64,000 nt of DNA from Arthrobacter sp. AL12 (GTDB taxonomy: Bacteria > Actinomycetota > Actinomycetes > Actinomycetales > Micrococcaceae), in assembly GCF_029960645.1 (NCBI RefSeq), contig NZ_JASBQY010000009.1, positions 1 to 64,000 of the forward strand. Direction: 5' to 3'. Below are positions 35,009-44,521 of this stretch, piece after piece. The notes beneath the pieces are model-generated. The model did not search any database. It worked only from the letters and a program-made list of their open reading frames with translations, and had not been told where the DNA came from. The position numbers and the translations under genes are program-made. Numbering within the stretch: the stretch's first letter is position 1; every line of letters begins with the position of its first letter.

Positions 35009-37119
35009 CTGTGCACCGCCGTCGCGTCGTTTGCCGTGTTCGCCGAAAAGTCCGTCTCCGCGTGTTCGCCGGCGAACTGGGACATGTACAGGCGGTAGTA
35101 GGCGCCCTTAAGGTCCAGCAGCTGGGCGTGGGCGCCCTGCTCCACGATCCGGCCGGCCTCCATCACGAGGATGGTGTCGGCGTCGCGGATGGTGGAGAGC
35201 CGGTGGGCGATCACGAAGCTGGTGCGGTCGGTGCGCAGGGCGGCCATCGCTTTCTGGACGAGCACCTCCGTGCGGGTGTCCACCGAGCTGGTGGCCTCGT
35301 CCAGGATCAGCAGCGAAGGGTTCGCCACGAATGCCCGGGCGATGGTGATTAGCTGCTTCTCGCCGGCGCTGACGTTGTTGCCTTCCTCGTCGAGGATGGT
35401 GTCGTAGCCGTCCGGGAGGGCGCGGACGAACCGGTCAACGAAGGTGGCCTTCGCCGCCTCCATTACCTGGTCCTCGGTGGCGTCCAGCTTGCCGTAGCGG
35501 ATGTTCTCGTAGATGGTCCCGCCGAAGAGCCAGGCGTCCTGGAGCACCATGCCGACCTTGGCCCGCAGGCCCGCACGGCTCAGGTGGGTGATGTCGACAC
35601 CGTCCAGGGTGATGCTGCCGCCCTGGAGCTCGTAGAAGCGCATCACGAGGTTCACCAGGGTGGTTTTGCCGGCGCCGGTGGGGCCGACGATCGCGACCGT
35701 GTGCCCGGGCTCCGCGGTGAAGGACAGGTCCTCGATCAGCGGTTTGTCCGGGGTGTAGCTGAACGTGACGTGCCGGAACTCGACGTGGCCGTCGGTCTTG
35801 GCCGGCAGCTGCTCCGTGGCGGTCTCGGCGTCCTGTTCCTCGGCGTCGAGGAATTCGAACACCCGCTCCGCGGAGGCGACGCCGGACTGCAACATGTTCG
35901 CCATGCCCGCCATCTGGCCTAGCGGCTGGGTAAACTCGCGCGAGTACTGGATGAACGCGGTGGCGTCGCCCAGGCTCATCCCGCCGGAGGCCACCCGAAG
36001 GCCGCCGACGACGGCGATGCCCACGTAGCTAAGGTAGGACACGAACTGCATGACCGGCATGATCATGCCGGACACGAACTGCGCCCCGAAACTGGCCCTG
36101 TAGAGCGCCTCGTTGCGTTCGTCGAAGCGGTCCAGCATGTCGGCGTCGCGGCCGAAGACCCGGACCAGGTCGTGGCCGGAGAAGGATTCCTCGATCTGTC
36201 CGTTGAGCTCGCCGGTGTTCTTCCACTGGGCGGCGAAGAGCTTCTGGCTGCGGGAGCCGATGATGCCGGCGGCGACGGCCGAGAGCGGCAGCGCGACCAG
36301 GGCAATGAGGGCCAGCTGCCAGGACACGATGAACATCATGATGACGATGCCGATCACCGTCAGCGCCGAGTTCAGGAGCTGCGCGAAGGCCTGCTGCAGC
36401 GCCTGCTGGATGTTGTCCACGTCGTTCGTGACCCGGGAGAGGATGTCCCCGCGCTGGCGGGTGTCGAAGTAGTTCAGCGGGAGCCGGTTGAGCTTTTTCT
36501 CGGTGTCGTCGCGCAGCTGGCGGACCACCCGCATGACCAGGATGTTCAGGACGTAGCCCTGCAGCCAGAGGAAGATGTTGGCGACGAAGTACATCACCAG
36601 CACCACACTGATCAGGAAGGCGAGCTGCTGGAAGTCGATGCCCACGCCGGGAACGACGTCCATCTTGGCGAGCATGTCCGCGAAATTGTCCTGGCCCTGG
36701 GCGCGCAGGCCCTGGACGAACTCCTCCTTGGTGCCGCCGGCCGGCAGCTGCTTGCCCACGACGCCGCCGAAGATCACGTCCATCGCCTGGCCGAGGATCC
36801 GGGGCGCCACCACGTTGAGGACGACGGCGACCGTCACCATGGCGAGCACGGCGATGATGCCGGCCCGTTCGGGCTTCAGCAGGCCCATCAGCCGCTTCGC
36901 GGAGGGCCAGAAGTGTTGGGCTTTCTTCGCGGGCAGGTTCCCGAACATGCCGCCGTCGGCCTCGCCGGGGGTGTATTCCTCCTCGTGGAAATCGTCGTCG
37001 GGCTCGGTAGTGGAGGGCCCGGTGCCGGGGCCGGTGGAGGAGTGGCCGGTGGCAGACGGTTCCGTGGCAGATGGTTCCGTTCCGGAGGGTGGGAGCTTGG
37101 TCTTTTCGTTGGTGCTCAT
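35005..37119 (-). CDS. ABC exporter half-transporter (subunit 2)
   Basis: A 704-residue membrane-ATPase fusion: a disordered acidic N-terminal tail (about 1-75), six membrane helices, then the nucleotide-binding domain with Walker A GPTGAGKTTLVNL, signature VSAGEKQL (a Ser-Ala variant of LSGGQ) and Walker B LLILDEATSSVD. It overlaps the upstream partner gene by ATGA. The two differ in signature motif and N-terminus, typical of heterodimeric type IV exporters such as LmrCD/TM287-288, which pump drugs or lipids outward. Confidence 0.92.
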   Translation of the reverse strand: MSTNEKTKLPPSGTEPSATEPSATGHSSTGPGTGPSTTEPDDDFHEEEYTPGEADGGMFGNLPAKKAQHFWPSAKRLMGLLKPERAGIIAVLAMVTVAVVLNVVAPRILGQAMDVIFGGVVGKQLPAGGTKEEFVQGLRAQGQDNFADMLAKMDVVPGVGIDFQQLAFLISVVLVMYFVANIFLWLQGYVLNILVMRVVRQLRDDTEKKLNRLPLNYFDTRQRGDILSRVTNDVDNIQQALQQAFAQLLNSALTVIGIVIMMFIVSWQLALIALVALPLSAVAAGIIGSRSQKLFAAQWKNTGELNGQIEESFSGHDLVRVFGRDADMLDRFDERNEALYRASFGAQFVSGMIMPVMQFVSYLSYVGIAVVGGLRVASGGMSLGDATAFIQYSREFTQPLGQMAGMANMLQSGVASAERVFEFLDAEEQDAETATEQLPAKTDGHVEFRHVTFSYTPDKPLIEDLSFTAEPGHTVAIVGPTGAGKTTLVNLVMRFYELQGGSITLDGVDITHLSRAGLRAKVGMVLQDAWLFGGTIYENIRYGKLDATEDQVMEAAKATFVDRFVRALPDGYDTILDEEGNNVSAGEKQLITIARAFVANPSLLILDEATSSVDTRTEVLVQKAMAALRTDRTSFVIAHRLSTIRDADTILVMEAGRIVEQGAHAQLLDLKGAYYRLYMSQFAGEHAETDFSANTANDATAVHS

Positions 37120-38849
37120 GCCACGACCTCCGCGGTCAGCTGGGATTCGACAATTTCCTGGTAGGTGCTGGAGCTCTGCAGCAGCTCGTCGTGTGTGCCG
37201 CGGTCCACGATCCGCCCGTTGTCGAGCACCAGGATCTGGTCGGCGTCGGCGATGGTGGAGACGCGCTGCCCAACGATAATGACGGTCGCGTCGGCGGTTT
37301 TCGCTTTGAGGGCGCGGCGGAGCCGGGCGTCGGTGGCGACGTCGAGGGCGGAGAAGGAGTCGTCAAAGAGGAACACCTTGGGCTCGGTGACCAGGGCCCG
37401 GGCGATGCAGAGACGCTGGCGCTGGCCGCCGGAGACGTTGGTGCCGCCCTGGGAGATCCGTGAGCCGAGTCCGTTCTTCTTCTCGCGCACAAAGTCCTCC
37501 GCCTGGGCCACAGTCAGCGCATCCCAGAGCTGCTCGTCGGTGGCCTCCGGCTTTCCGAAGCGCAGGTTGTGTTCGATGGTTCCGGAGAACAGGTAGGGCC
37601 GCTGCGGAACCATGGCCACGCGCTGCGTGATCTCCGAGCGGTCCAGCTGGGTGACGGGGACGCCGTCGAGCAGCACCTCCCCCGACTCGGCGTCGTACAG
37701 GCGGGGCAGCAGGGCCAGCAGGCTGGTCTTGCCGGCGCCGGTGGAGCCGATGATGGCCACGGTCTGCCCTGGTTCGGCGGTGAAGCTGATGCCGCTCAGG
37801 ACGGGCGCTTCGGCGCCGGGGTAGGCGAAGGACACGTTCCGGAATTCGACGCGGCCGGCCTTTTCAACCGGTGCCACCGGGGTCAGGGTCTCGTGGATGG
37901 AGGGTTCGACGTCGAGCACCTCACCGATGCGGTCGGCGCAGACTGTGGCGCGGGGAATCATCATGGCCATAAACGTGCCCATCATGACGGCCATCAGGAT
38001 CTGCAGCAGGTACTGCAGGAACGCCGTCAGCGAGCCGACCTGCATCTCGCCGGCATCGACCCGCTGGCCGCCAAACCACAGCACGGCCGCGGTGGAGATG
38101 TGCAGGATCATGCCGATCGCGGGGAACATGAGAACGAACAGGGCGCCGATCTTCAGCGAAACGTCGGTGAGGTCCTTGTTCGCGGCGCCGAAGCGCTCGG
38201 CTTCGTGCGGTTCGCGGACGAAAGCCCGGACCACGCGGATGCCGATGATCTGCTCGCGGAGAATGCCGTTGAGCCGGTCGATCTTCTTCTGCATGGACCG
38301 GAAGAGCGGCATCAGGCGGACCACGAGGTAGCCCACCACCACCACCAGCACCGGAACGGAAACCCAGACCAGCCAGGACAGGCTGAGGTCCTCGCGGACG
38401 GCCATGAAGATGCCGCCGATGCACATGATGGGCGTGGCCACCATGAAGTTCAGCCCCATCAGCATGAGCATCTGCACTTGCTGGACATCGTTGGTGCCGC
38501 GGGTGATCAGGGTGGGGGCGCCGAAGACGTTGACGTCCTTGGCGGAGAAACTCGTGACCTGGCGGAAGACCCCGCGGCGCAGGTCGCGGCCGAACGCCAT
38601 GGCCGCCTTGGACCCGAAATAGACGCCGGCGATCGCGGTGGCGACCTGGATCAGGGCGACGACGAGCATGACCCCGCCGGTCCGCCAGATGTAGTCCGTG
38701 TCGCCGCGGGAGACGCCCTCGTCAATGATCTGGGCGTTCAGGCTGGGAAGGTACAGCGCCGCGATGGTGGAGGTGAGCTGGAAGAAGATTACTGCCCAGA
38801 TGTACGGCAGATACGGCTTGGAATAGCGCCGTATGAGAGTGACAAGCAT
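37116..38849 (-). CDS. ABC exporter half-transporter (subunit 1)
   Basis: The 577-residue partner starts MLVTLIRRYSKPYLPYIW and has six membrane helices and an ATPase domain: Walker A GSTGAGKTSLLALL, signature NVSGGQRQRL and Walker B KVFLFDDSFSALD. In this subunit the Walker B is followed by Asp instead of the catalytic Glu (FLFDDS), the pattern of the degenerate site in heterodimeric exporters; the other subunit has DEATS. So one of the two ATP sites should be catalytically weak. ATG 38849 (with AAGGAC upstream) is chosen over the GTG two codons earlier. Confidence 0.92.
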   Translation of the reverse strand: MLVTLIRRYSKPYLPYIWAVIFFQLTSTIAALYLPSLNAQIIDEGVSRGDTDYIWRTGGVMLVVALIQVATAIAGVYFGSKAAMAFGRDLRRGVFRQVTSFSAKDVNVFGAPTLITRGTNDVQQVQMLMLMGLNFMVATPIMCIGGIFMAVREDLSLSWLVWVSVPVLVVVVGYLVVRLMPLFRSMQKKIDRLNGILREQIIGIRVVRAFVREPHEAERFGAANKDLTDVSLKIGALFVLMFPAIGMILHISTAAVLWFGGQRVDAGEMQVGSLTAFLQYLLQILMAVMMGTFMAMMIPRATVCADRIGEVLDVEPSIHETLTPVAPVEKAGRVEFRNVSFAYPGAEAPVLSGISFTAEPGQTVAIIGSTGAGKTSLLALLPRLYDAESGEVLLDGVPVTQLDRSEITQRVAMVPQRPYLFSGTIEHNLRFGKPEATDEQLWDALTVAQAEDFVREKKNGLGSRISQGGTNVSGGQRQRLCIARALVTEPKVFLFDDSFSALDVATDARLRRALKAKTADATVIIVGQRVSTIADADQILVLDNGRIVDRGTHDELLQSSSTYQEIVESQLTAEVVA

Positions 38850-39095
38850 GCCCACGAGTCCTTAGGAAATACCGAGTAAATGAGGCTGGAGAAGAATCTG
38901 GCGGGGAACCATCCACCGGATGCTCCCATTACTAGCAGAGGGGGCCGACAGCCATAGCCATCCAACTCTACGAAACGACCGGCCCGCGGGGAACATCGGA
39001 GACTGAAAATCATCCATACGGCGTACGTTGCGGGATCTGTGCGCTGCCGGCGCCCCCGCCCGCACTTCGGGGCGGCAGCGGCGCCGGCAGCGGGC

Positions 39096-40871
39096 TTACC
39101 GGGCCCGGCGCTGGCTTTCGCGCTGCTGGCCGAGCACCTCGACAAATTCCCGGTCGAGGTCGACGATGCCCGTCCCGGCCCCGGGGCCGGCCCCGGCAGA
39201 CCCGGCGGACCGGGCAGACCCGGCGGACCCGGCAGACCCGGCAGACCCGGCAGACCCGGGGGTCCCGGCGGACACGGCGGGCGTGCCGGACCCGGCGGCC
39301 GTGCCGCCGTCGCCGTCGCCTTTGGCCGCGGGGCTGACGATGTCCACGGTGCGCCGCAGCGGCTCTTCCTTGATGAAGAGGATGGCAACCAGGGCCACCA
39401 GGCCCACGACCGCGGAGACCATAAAGATCTGCGCCGTGGCGTCACCGTAGGCGGCCCGCAGGATCTCGCGGACGGGCCCCGGCATGTCCTTGAGGTCCAT
39501 GCTGGTGCCGGTGCCGCCGCTGGCGGGAATCCCCGCGGCGGCAAGGCCCTCGGTGGCGAGTTCCTTGACCCGGTTGGCCATGATGGCTCCCAGCACGGAG
39601 ACGCCGATGGCGCCGCCGACCGAGCGGAAGAAGGCCACCGAGGCGCTGGCGGTTCCGATGTCACTGGCCCGCACAGTGTTCTGCACTGCCAGGACGAGGT
39701 TCTGCATCAGCAGGCCCAGGCCGAGTCCGAGGATTGCGGTGTAGAGGCCGGTCAGCCAGAGCTCCGTGGTGTGATCGATGGTTCCGGTCAGTCCGAGGCC
39801 GCTGATCAGAAGGACGGAGCCGGCGACCAGGTACCGCTTCCACTTTCCGGTCCGGCTGATCAGCTGTCCTGAAACGACGGAACCGATCAGGTTGCCGGCG
39901 ATCATCGGCAGGGTCAGGAGCCCCGCTTCGGTGGGGGAAGCGCCGCGGGCCACCTGGAAGTACTGGCCCAGGAAGGCGGAGGATCCGAACATCCCCACGC
40001 CGACGGCGATCGAGGCGAGAATGGCGAGGGCGGTGGTGCGCTGCGAGATGATCTTCAGCGGAATGATCGGCTGCGGGACCTTGGATTCGACCAGGACCAG
40101 CAGGGCGAGCAGGGCGACGCCGCCGCCCACCATGGCCATGGTCTGCCAGGACCACCAGTCGTAGTAGTCCGGGTTGCCGGCGAAAGACACCCAGATCAGC
40201 AGCAGGCTGACGCCGGAGGTCAGCAGGATGGAGCCGAGCCAGTCGATCTTGGCGGGGCGCCGAACATGCGGCAGCTTCAGGGTGACCTGCAGCAGGATGA
40301 GCGCCACAACGGCCAGGGGGACGCAGACGAAGAAGGTCCAGCGCCAGCCCAGCGGGCTGTCCACGATGAACCCGCCGAGCAGCGGACCTCCGGCGGTGCC
40401 CACGGCCATCACGGCGCCCATGTAGCCGGAGTACCTGCCGCGGTCGCGGGGCGGGATGATGGAGCCGATGATGGCCATGGCCAGCGCGGTGAGCCCGCCC
40501 ATCGCGACTCCCTGGATGACGCGGGCGGTCAGCAGCAGCGGGATCGTCTCGGACAGGCCCGCCATCACGGATCCGCCCACGAAGATCACAATGCTGAGCT
40601 GGACCAGCACCTTCTTGTTGAAGAGATCGGCGAGCTTGCCCCAGATGGGGGTGGTGGCCGCGTTGGCCAGCAGGGCCGCGGTGATGACCCAGGCGAAGTC
40701 GGTCTGGGTGCCGTTGAGCTCGGACATGATCGTCGGAAGGGCGTTCGCGACGATCGTGCTGCTGATAATGGCGGTGAAGAACGCGGCCAGCAGGCCGGTC
40801 AGGGCCTCCATGATCTGGCGGTGGGTCATCACCGCCGGTGGTGCCGGCGGCATTTCTGTGGTTGCTGCCAT
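39096..40871 (-). CDS. 14-helix MFS drug exporter (EmrB/QacA type)
   Basis: The 591-residue protein has the DHA2-family features: antiporter-type motif A GKLADLFNKK after helix 2, ALPTIMSELNG in helix 1, and motif C-like GYMGAVMAVGTAGGPLLGGFI in helix 5. It should expel lipophilic or cationic drugs by proton exchange. ATG 40871 (AAGGAGCGCCCC upstream) is preferred over earlier in-frame codons. The C-terminal tail after about residue 530 is a Gly/Ser/Ala repeat encoded by 9-bp units. The gene follows the MarR regulator by ten bases, so it is probably regulated by it. Confidence 0.9.
   Translation of the reverse strand: MAATTEMPPAPPAVMTHRQIMEALTGLLAAFFTAIISSTIVANALPTIMSELNGTQTDFAWVITAALLANAATTPIWGKLADLFNKKVLVQLSIVIFVGGSVMAGLSETIPLLLTARVIQGVAMGGLTALAMAIIGSIIPPRDRGRYSGYMGAVMAVGTAGGPLLGGFIVDSPLGWRWTFFVCVPLAVVALILLQVTLKLPHVRRPAKIDWLGSILLTSGVSLLLIWVSFAGNPDYYDWWSWQTMAMVGGGVALLALLVLVESKVPQPIIPLKIISQRTTALAILASIAVGVGMFGSSAFLGQYFQVARGASPTEAGLLTLPMIAGNLIGSVVSGQLISRTGKWKRYLVAGSVLLISGLGLTGTIDHTTELWLTGLYTAILGLGLGLLMQNLVLAVQNTVRASDIGTASASVAFFRSVGGAIGVSVLGAIMANRVKELATEGLAAAGIPASGGTGTSMDLKDMPGPVREILRAAYGDATAQIFMVSAVVGLVALVAILFIKEEPLRRTVDIVSPAAKGDGDGGTAAGSGTPAVSAGTPGSAGSAGSAGSAGSARSAGSAGAGPGAGTGIVDLDREFVEVLGQQRESQRRAR
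39190..39275 (-). repeat. GC-rich 9-bp repeat in the exporter tail
   Basis: Short units GCAGACCCG and GCGGACCCG alternate in imperfect series and encode AGSAGS-type sequence in the cytoplasmic tail. In other frames they give collagen-like Gly-Pro sequences, which are shadows and not genes. Confidence 0.8.
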
Positions 40872-40881
40872 GGGGCGCTCC

Positions 40882-41361
40882 TTAAACAATGTCGGTCGTA
40901 TCTATGGATCCGGCCGTCGTTGCCCGGGCTGACGTCCTGAGGGACTCAGCAAGTTTCTGCAAGGTTTTCGTTGTCTCTTCGACGTCCTGTTCACTCCAGT
41001 CCTGCAGGAAACCAAGGAGTGTGGCGGCGCGCTGGTCCTCGATGGACCGGAGCTTCGCGGCGCCGGACACGGAGAGGGCGATCAGCTGGGCCCGCCCATC
41101 CAGCGGGTCGGGCCTGCGGACCACAAAGCCCTGTTCCTCCAGTTCGGCGATGTGCCGGCTGAGGACGGGGGCGCTGACCCCGAGCCGTTCCGCGAGGGCG
41201 GTGGCGCGGGATTCCCCCTCCCCCACAAAGCGGAGCACGCCCTGGAGCGCCACTCCGGTGTCCTCCCCGCGGAGCTTGACCGCCGCGACGCACCGCACGG
41301 CGCGCTGCAGATCGAAGATTTGATGGACGAGTTTGGCTGCGGTGTCCGGCGCGACTGCCAT
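40882..41361 (-). CDS. MarR-family repressor
   Basis: A 159-residue winged-helix protein: GESRATALAERLGVSAPVLSRHIAELEEQGFVVRRPDPLDGRAQL contains the recognition helix and the wing with the DxR motif (DPLDGRAQ). It should bind DNA as a dimer and release it on ligand binding. It is encoded directly ahead of the drug exporter on the minus strand, and palindromes upstream (41378-41390 and 41406-41426) suit autoregulation. ATG 41361 has GGGGAGCC upstream. Confidence 0.9.
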   Translation of the reverse strand: MAVAPDTAAKLVHQIFDLQRAVRCVAAVKLRGEDTGVALQGVLRFVGEGESRATALAERLGVSAPVLSRHIAELEEQGFVVRRPDPLDGRAQLIALSVSGAAKLRSIEDQRAATLLGFLQDWSEQDVEETTKTLQKLAESLRTSARATTAGSIDTTDIV

Positions 41362-41377
41362 AACGGCTCCCCTTTGC

Positions 41378-41426
41378 TTGCCTAAGGCAACAATATATCA
41401 GGAATTTAGTTACTTTGGGAAACTAA
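41378..41426 (-). promoter_or_regulatory. Two palindromes upstream of the MarR gene
   Basis: TTGCCT-A-AGGCAA (41378-41390) is a perfect palindrome with a single central base. TTAGTT (41406-41411) and AACTAA (41421-41426) form a second inverted repeat with arms 15 bp apart, the shape of many MarR-family operators. The first lies 17 bases before the start codon, over the leader; the second is where the promoter should be. Confidence 0.55.
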
Positions 41427-41458
41427 CCCTTTTCCGGCCGGGCTTCACACTTAAACGC

Positions 41459-41497
41459 CACGCGCGGACCGGCAGCTGTGCTGCCGGTCCGCGCGTG
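41459..41497 (-). terminator. Strong hairpin downstream of the TPP-enzyme gene
   Basis: An 18-bp perfect stem (41459-41476 with 41480-41497; arm CACGCGCGGACCGGCAGC) closes on a TGT loop. On the minus strand it is 108 bases after the TPP-enzyme stop and is followed by GTTTAAG. It would end the 44378-41605 operon before the MarR promoter. Confidence 0.75.
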
Positions 41498-41514
41498 CCT
41501 GTCCTAGCAGGGGC

Positions 41515-41628
41515 GGGGAGCGTAATGCTGGGGCCTACCTCTGGGTGGAAGCGGGGAGCGTGATGCTGAGGCCTCCCTCTGGGTGGAAACTTGGGGCGTG
41601 GTGTTTAGGCTTCCATGTGGGTGGGGGC
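41515..41628 (-). repeat. 38-bp tandem array covering the end of the TPP-enzyme gene
   Basis: Three adjacent 38-bp units: 41515-41552 and 41553-41590 differ at only a few positions, and 41591-41628 matches the middle unit at about 26 of 38 bases. The third unit includes the last codons (THMEA) and TAA stop of the TPP-enzyme gene. So the gene's 3' end appears to have been copied downstream in tandem. Confidence 0.75.
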
Positions 41629-43293
41629 GAACATCCTCAGCAGGGTTTCGACGACGACGACGTTCGGCCCGTCGGCGGCGAACCCGGCCTTGAGCGCGTC
41701 CCCGACGCCCTCGGGTGCAACCCGGACAGCCGGCACGCCGAAGGCTTCGGCCAGCTTGACGAAGTCGGGACGGGCGAGTTCCGTGGCGGTGGCCTTGCCG
41801 AAGGCACCGACCATGTATTCGCGCAGGATGCCGTAGCCGCCGTCGTCGACGATCAGCCAGGTCACCGGAACGTTGTGCTGTTTGGCCGTGGCCAGTTCGG
41901 AGATGGAATACATCGCCGAACCGTCGCCGGAGACGGCGAGCACCCGGGCAGAGCCGCCGGGCGTGCCGGTGGTTTCGAGGCCGACGGCGCCGCCGATCGC
42001 CGCGGGGAAGCCGAAGCCGAGTCCGCCGGCGCCCTGGGCGGAGTGGAACTGGCCCTCGCGGGCATCCCAGCAGCTCCAGGCCCAGTACGCGGAAATGGTC
42101 ATGTCCCAGAATGTCTGCATGGTGGCGGGAACGGCCTCCCGGATGTCCGCCATGAACTTCAGTTCCTTGCCGAGATCCTGGGATTCCAGCCGGGCTTTGA
42201 CCTTGGCCAGCGTTTCCTTGACCAGGACCTCGGGCGCTGTGCCGTGCCAGTCCGCGCGCCCTCCGCGCGGTTCCGTCAGGGCGCCGTCGAGCGCCGTCTC
42301 GAGGGCAGCGTCGAGGGCAGCGAGCGCCTGGCCGGCGTCGGCCCGGATGCCCAGGCCTGGCCTGTTGGATTCGAGGACGCGCGGTTCGGCGTCGATCTGG
42401 ATGATCCTGCCGCGCGGTTCAAAGGTGAAGTAGTTGGACGTGACTTCGCCCAGCGAGGAGCCGATCACGATCAGCACGTCGGCGTCCTCAAGCAGCTCCG
42501 TCATGTGCTGGTCCTCGATCCAGGCCTGCAGCGAGAGCTCGTGGTTCCAGGGGAAGGCGCCATTGCCGCCGGGGGTGCAGATGACGGGAGCCCGGAGCTT
42601 CTCCGCGATGGAAAGCAGCGATTTCTCGGCGCGGCCGCGGCGTGTTCCGCCGCCGGCGATGATGGCGGGACGTTCCGCCGTCGCGAGCCATTTCACGGCC
42701 TCACGCACCAGCTCGACGCGCGGCGGATTGTCGGCCGCCTCGGCGAGGGCGTCCTCCACCGGCGGCACCATGATGGGGTCCAGCAGCACGTTCTGCGGGA
42801 TTTCCAGCCACACGGGACCCTGCGGGGAGGAGATCGCCTCAGTCCACGCGTCCTGGATGCCGGAGGGAATGCCGGACGCGTGCTGGATCAGCCGCTGGCT
42901 CTTGGTGACGTTGGCGGCGGAGGCCTTCTGGTCATCGAGCTGGTGCAGCATGCCCTTGCGGCGCGCCCCGAGTCCCTCGAGCGGGATCTGGCTGGCGATG
43001 ACCACCATCGGAACGCCGGTGGCGTAGGCCTCCTGCAGGCCGGCCAGGGACGTGAGCGCGCCGGGGCCGGTGGAGAGGAAGAGGACACCGACCTCGCCGG
43101 TGGCCCGGGAGTAGCCGTCCGCGGCGAAGGCCGAGTTGTTCTCCACCCGCGAGGAGACGAAGTGCAGGTTTCCGCGGCCCATTGCATCAAAGAGACCCAG
43201 GGCGTGCTGGCCCGGGATGCCGAAGACGGTTTTCGCGCCGAGTGCTTCGAGGGTTTCGACGACGAGGTCTCCGCCGTTGCGCCCGCCGGTCAC
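41605..43293 (-). CDS. Thiamine-pyrophosphate enzyme, probable 2-ketoarginine decarboxylase (AruI-like)
   Basis: The 562-residue protein has the three domains of the acetolactate-synthase/benzoylformate-decarboxylase family: pyrimidine-binding part with catalytic Glu in [20 protein letters not shown], the central NAD-like domain ([15 protein letters not shown]), and the diphosphate part with [10 protein letters not shown]. The metal-binding end of the GDG motif reads VDDGGYGI where most members have NN, an unusual but chemically similar change. Its GTG start overlaps the ureohydrolase gene (GTGA). In Pseudomonas the AruI enzyme decarboxylates 2-ketoarginine ahead of guanidinobutyrate; the neighbour fits that route. 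Other 2-keto acids remain possible. Confidence 0.72.
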   Translation of the reverse strand: MTGGRNGGDLVVETLEALGAKTVFGIPGQHALGLFDAMGRGNLHFVSSRVENNSAFAADGYSRATGEVGVLFLSTGPGALTSLAGLQEAYATGVPMVVIASQIPLEGLGARRKGMLHQLDDQKASAANVTKSQRLIQHASGIPSGIQDAWTEAISSPQGPVWLEIPQNVLLDPIMVPPVEDALAEAADNPPRVELVREAVKWLATAERPAIIAGGGTRRGRAEKSLLSIAEKLRAPVICTPGGNGAFPWNHELSLQAWIEDQHMTELLEDADVLIVIGSSLGEVTSNYFTFEPRGRIIQIDAEPRVLESNRPGLGIRADAGQALAALDAALETALDGALTEPRGGRADWHGTAPEVLVKETLAKVKARLESQDLGKELKFMADIREAVPATMQTFWDMTISAYWAWSCWDAREGQFHSAQGAGGLGFGFPAAIGGAVGLETTGTPGGSARVLAVSGDGSAMYSISELATAKQHNVPVTWLIVDDGGYGILREYMVGAFGKATATELARPDFVKLAEAFGVPAVRVAPEGVGDALKAGFAADGPNVVVVETLLRMFAPTHMEA

Positions 43294-44378
43294 TGGGAGG
43301 CCCCGCTCCCGGCGCGCTGTGCCGCCGGAGTTGCGAAGCCGGCCGGCCGGCGGGATTCCTGGCCGAGGGCCTGGGCGGCATAGCCGGTGGCCGCGCCGAA
43401 GCGGTCGCCTTCCACCGCGCGGTCCGCCATCAGGGTGACGAGTTCGTAGGCCACGTGGCTGGCGGCGACACCGGTGATGTCGGCGTGGTCGTACGCGGGG
43501 GCGACTTCGACGACGTCGGCGCCGACCAAGTTCATGCCGCGGAAGCCGCGGATGATTTCCAGCAGCTCACGGCTGGTGATGCCGCCGGCTTCCGGGGTTC
43601 CGGTGCCGGGGGCATGGGCGGGATCGAGCACGTCGATGTCCACGGAGATGTAGAGCGGACGGTTGCCGATCCGGTCGCGGACCTTGGCGACGGTTTCCAG
43701 CACGCCCTGGTAGTAGACGTCGGCGGAGGTGACGATGCCGAAGCCGAAGCGGTGGTCGTCGTCGAGGTCCTTCTTGCCGTAGAGCGGACCGCGGGTGCCG
43801 ATGTGGCTGATCGCCTCGGTATCCAGTATCCCTTCCTCAACGGCGCGGCGGAACGGGGTGCCGTGGGTGTATTCGGCGCCGAAGTAGGTGTCCCAGGTGT
43901 CCAAGTGCGCATCGAAGTGCAGCATGGCGACGGGCTGGCCGGCGCGTTCGGCGGCGGCGCGGAGCAGCGGCAGGGCGATGGTGTGGTCCCCGCCCAGGGT
44001 CACCAGCTTGCTGCCGGAGGCGGTCAGGTCCAGCGCATTCTGCTGGATGGTCTCGATCGCTTCATGGATGTTGAAAGGGTTGACGGCCATGTCGCCGGCG
44101 TCGGCCACCTGGATGTTTTCGAAGGGGCTGACATCCCAGGCCGGGTTGTACGGGCGCAGCAGCCGGCTGGCCTCGCGGATGTGGTTGGACCCGAAGCGGG
44201 CACCGGGCCGGTACGAGACGCCCGAGTCAAAGGGGACGCCAACAACTGTGACGTCCGCCTTGGCGACCTGGTCCAGCCGCGGCAGGCGCGCATAGGTGGC
44301 GGCTCCCGCGTAGCGCGGAATGCGGGATGAATCGATGGGGCCAAGGTTGCCATTGGCCTCGATGCGCAGCTCTTCCAA
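43290..44378 (-). CDS. Agmatinase/guanidinobutyrase-type ureohydrolase
   Basis: A 362-residue binuclear-manganese ureohydrolase. Metal ligands are in [15 protein letters not shown] and [39 protein letters not shown] is the substrate-side block common to agmatinases and guanidinobutyrases. It releases urea from agmatine or 4-guanidinobutyrate. Because the next gene, overlapping by four bases, resembles a ketoarginine decarboxylase, guanidinobutyrate is the better guess. The C-terminal 40 residues are an unusual Ala/Gly-rich extension. It leads a two-gene operon; ATG 44378 has GAAGGAGAGG upstream. Confidence 0.87.
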   Translation of the reverse strand: MEELRIEANGNLGPIDSSRIPRYAGAATYARLPRLDQVAKADVTVVGVPFDSGVSYRPGARFGSNHIREASRLLRPYNPAWDVSPFENIQVADAGDMAVNPFNIHEAIETIQQNALDLTASGSKLVTLGGDHTIALPLLRAAAERAGQPVAMLHFDAHLDTWDTYFGAEYTHGTPFRRAVEEGILDTEAISHIGTRGPLYGKKDLDDDHRFGFGIVTSADVYYQGVLETVAKVRDRIGNRPLYISVDIDVLDPAHAPGTGTPEAGGITSRELLEIIRGFRGMNLVGADVVEVAPAYDHADITGVAASHVAYELVTLMADRAVEGDRFGAATGYAAQALGQESRRPAGFATPAAQRAGSGASQ

Positions 44379-44484
44379 AAGAAAGCCTCTCCTTCGAGGA
44401 TTGACCGACGGGTGTGACAGCCATCATACACTCGAAGTTGTCCCTTGAGCATCAAATGTTTACCAGGGCTGGCAACGAGTAACT

Positions 44485-44506
44485 TTGCGGGAACGCAAAC
44501 CCGCAA
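44485..44506 (-). terminator. Hairpin after the XRE-cupin gene
   Basis: TTGCGGG (44485-44491) pairs with CCCGCAA (44500-44506) across an 8-base loop, 16 bases after the stop at 44522. It separates the regulator transcript from the ureohydrolase promoter. Confidence 0.5.
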
Positions 44507-44521
44507 GCCAGACTCGGGAAC

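Noticed and set aside
38789..39872. Long Gly/Pro-rich frames on both strands that look collagen-like
   Set aside because: They are out-of-frame readings of the 9-bp repeat in the drug exporter tail; the exporter frame has normal MFS homology.
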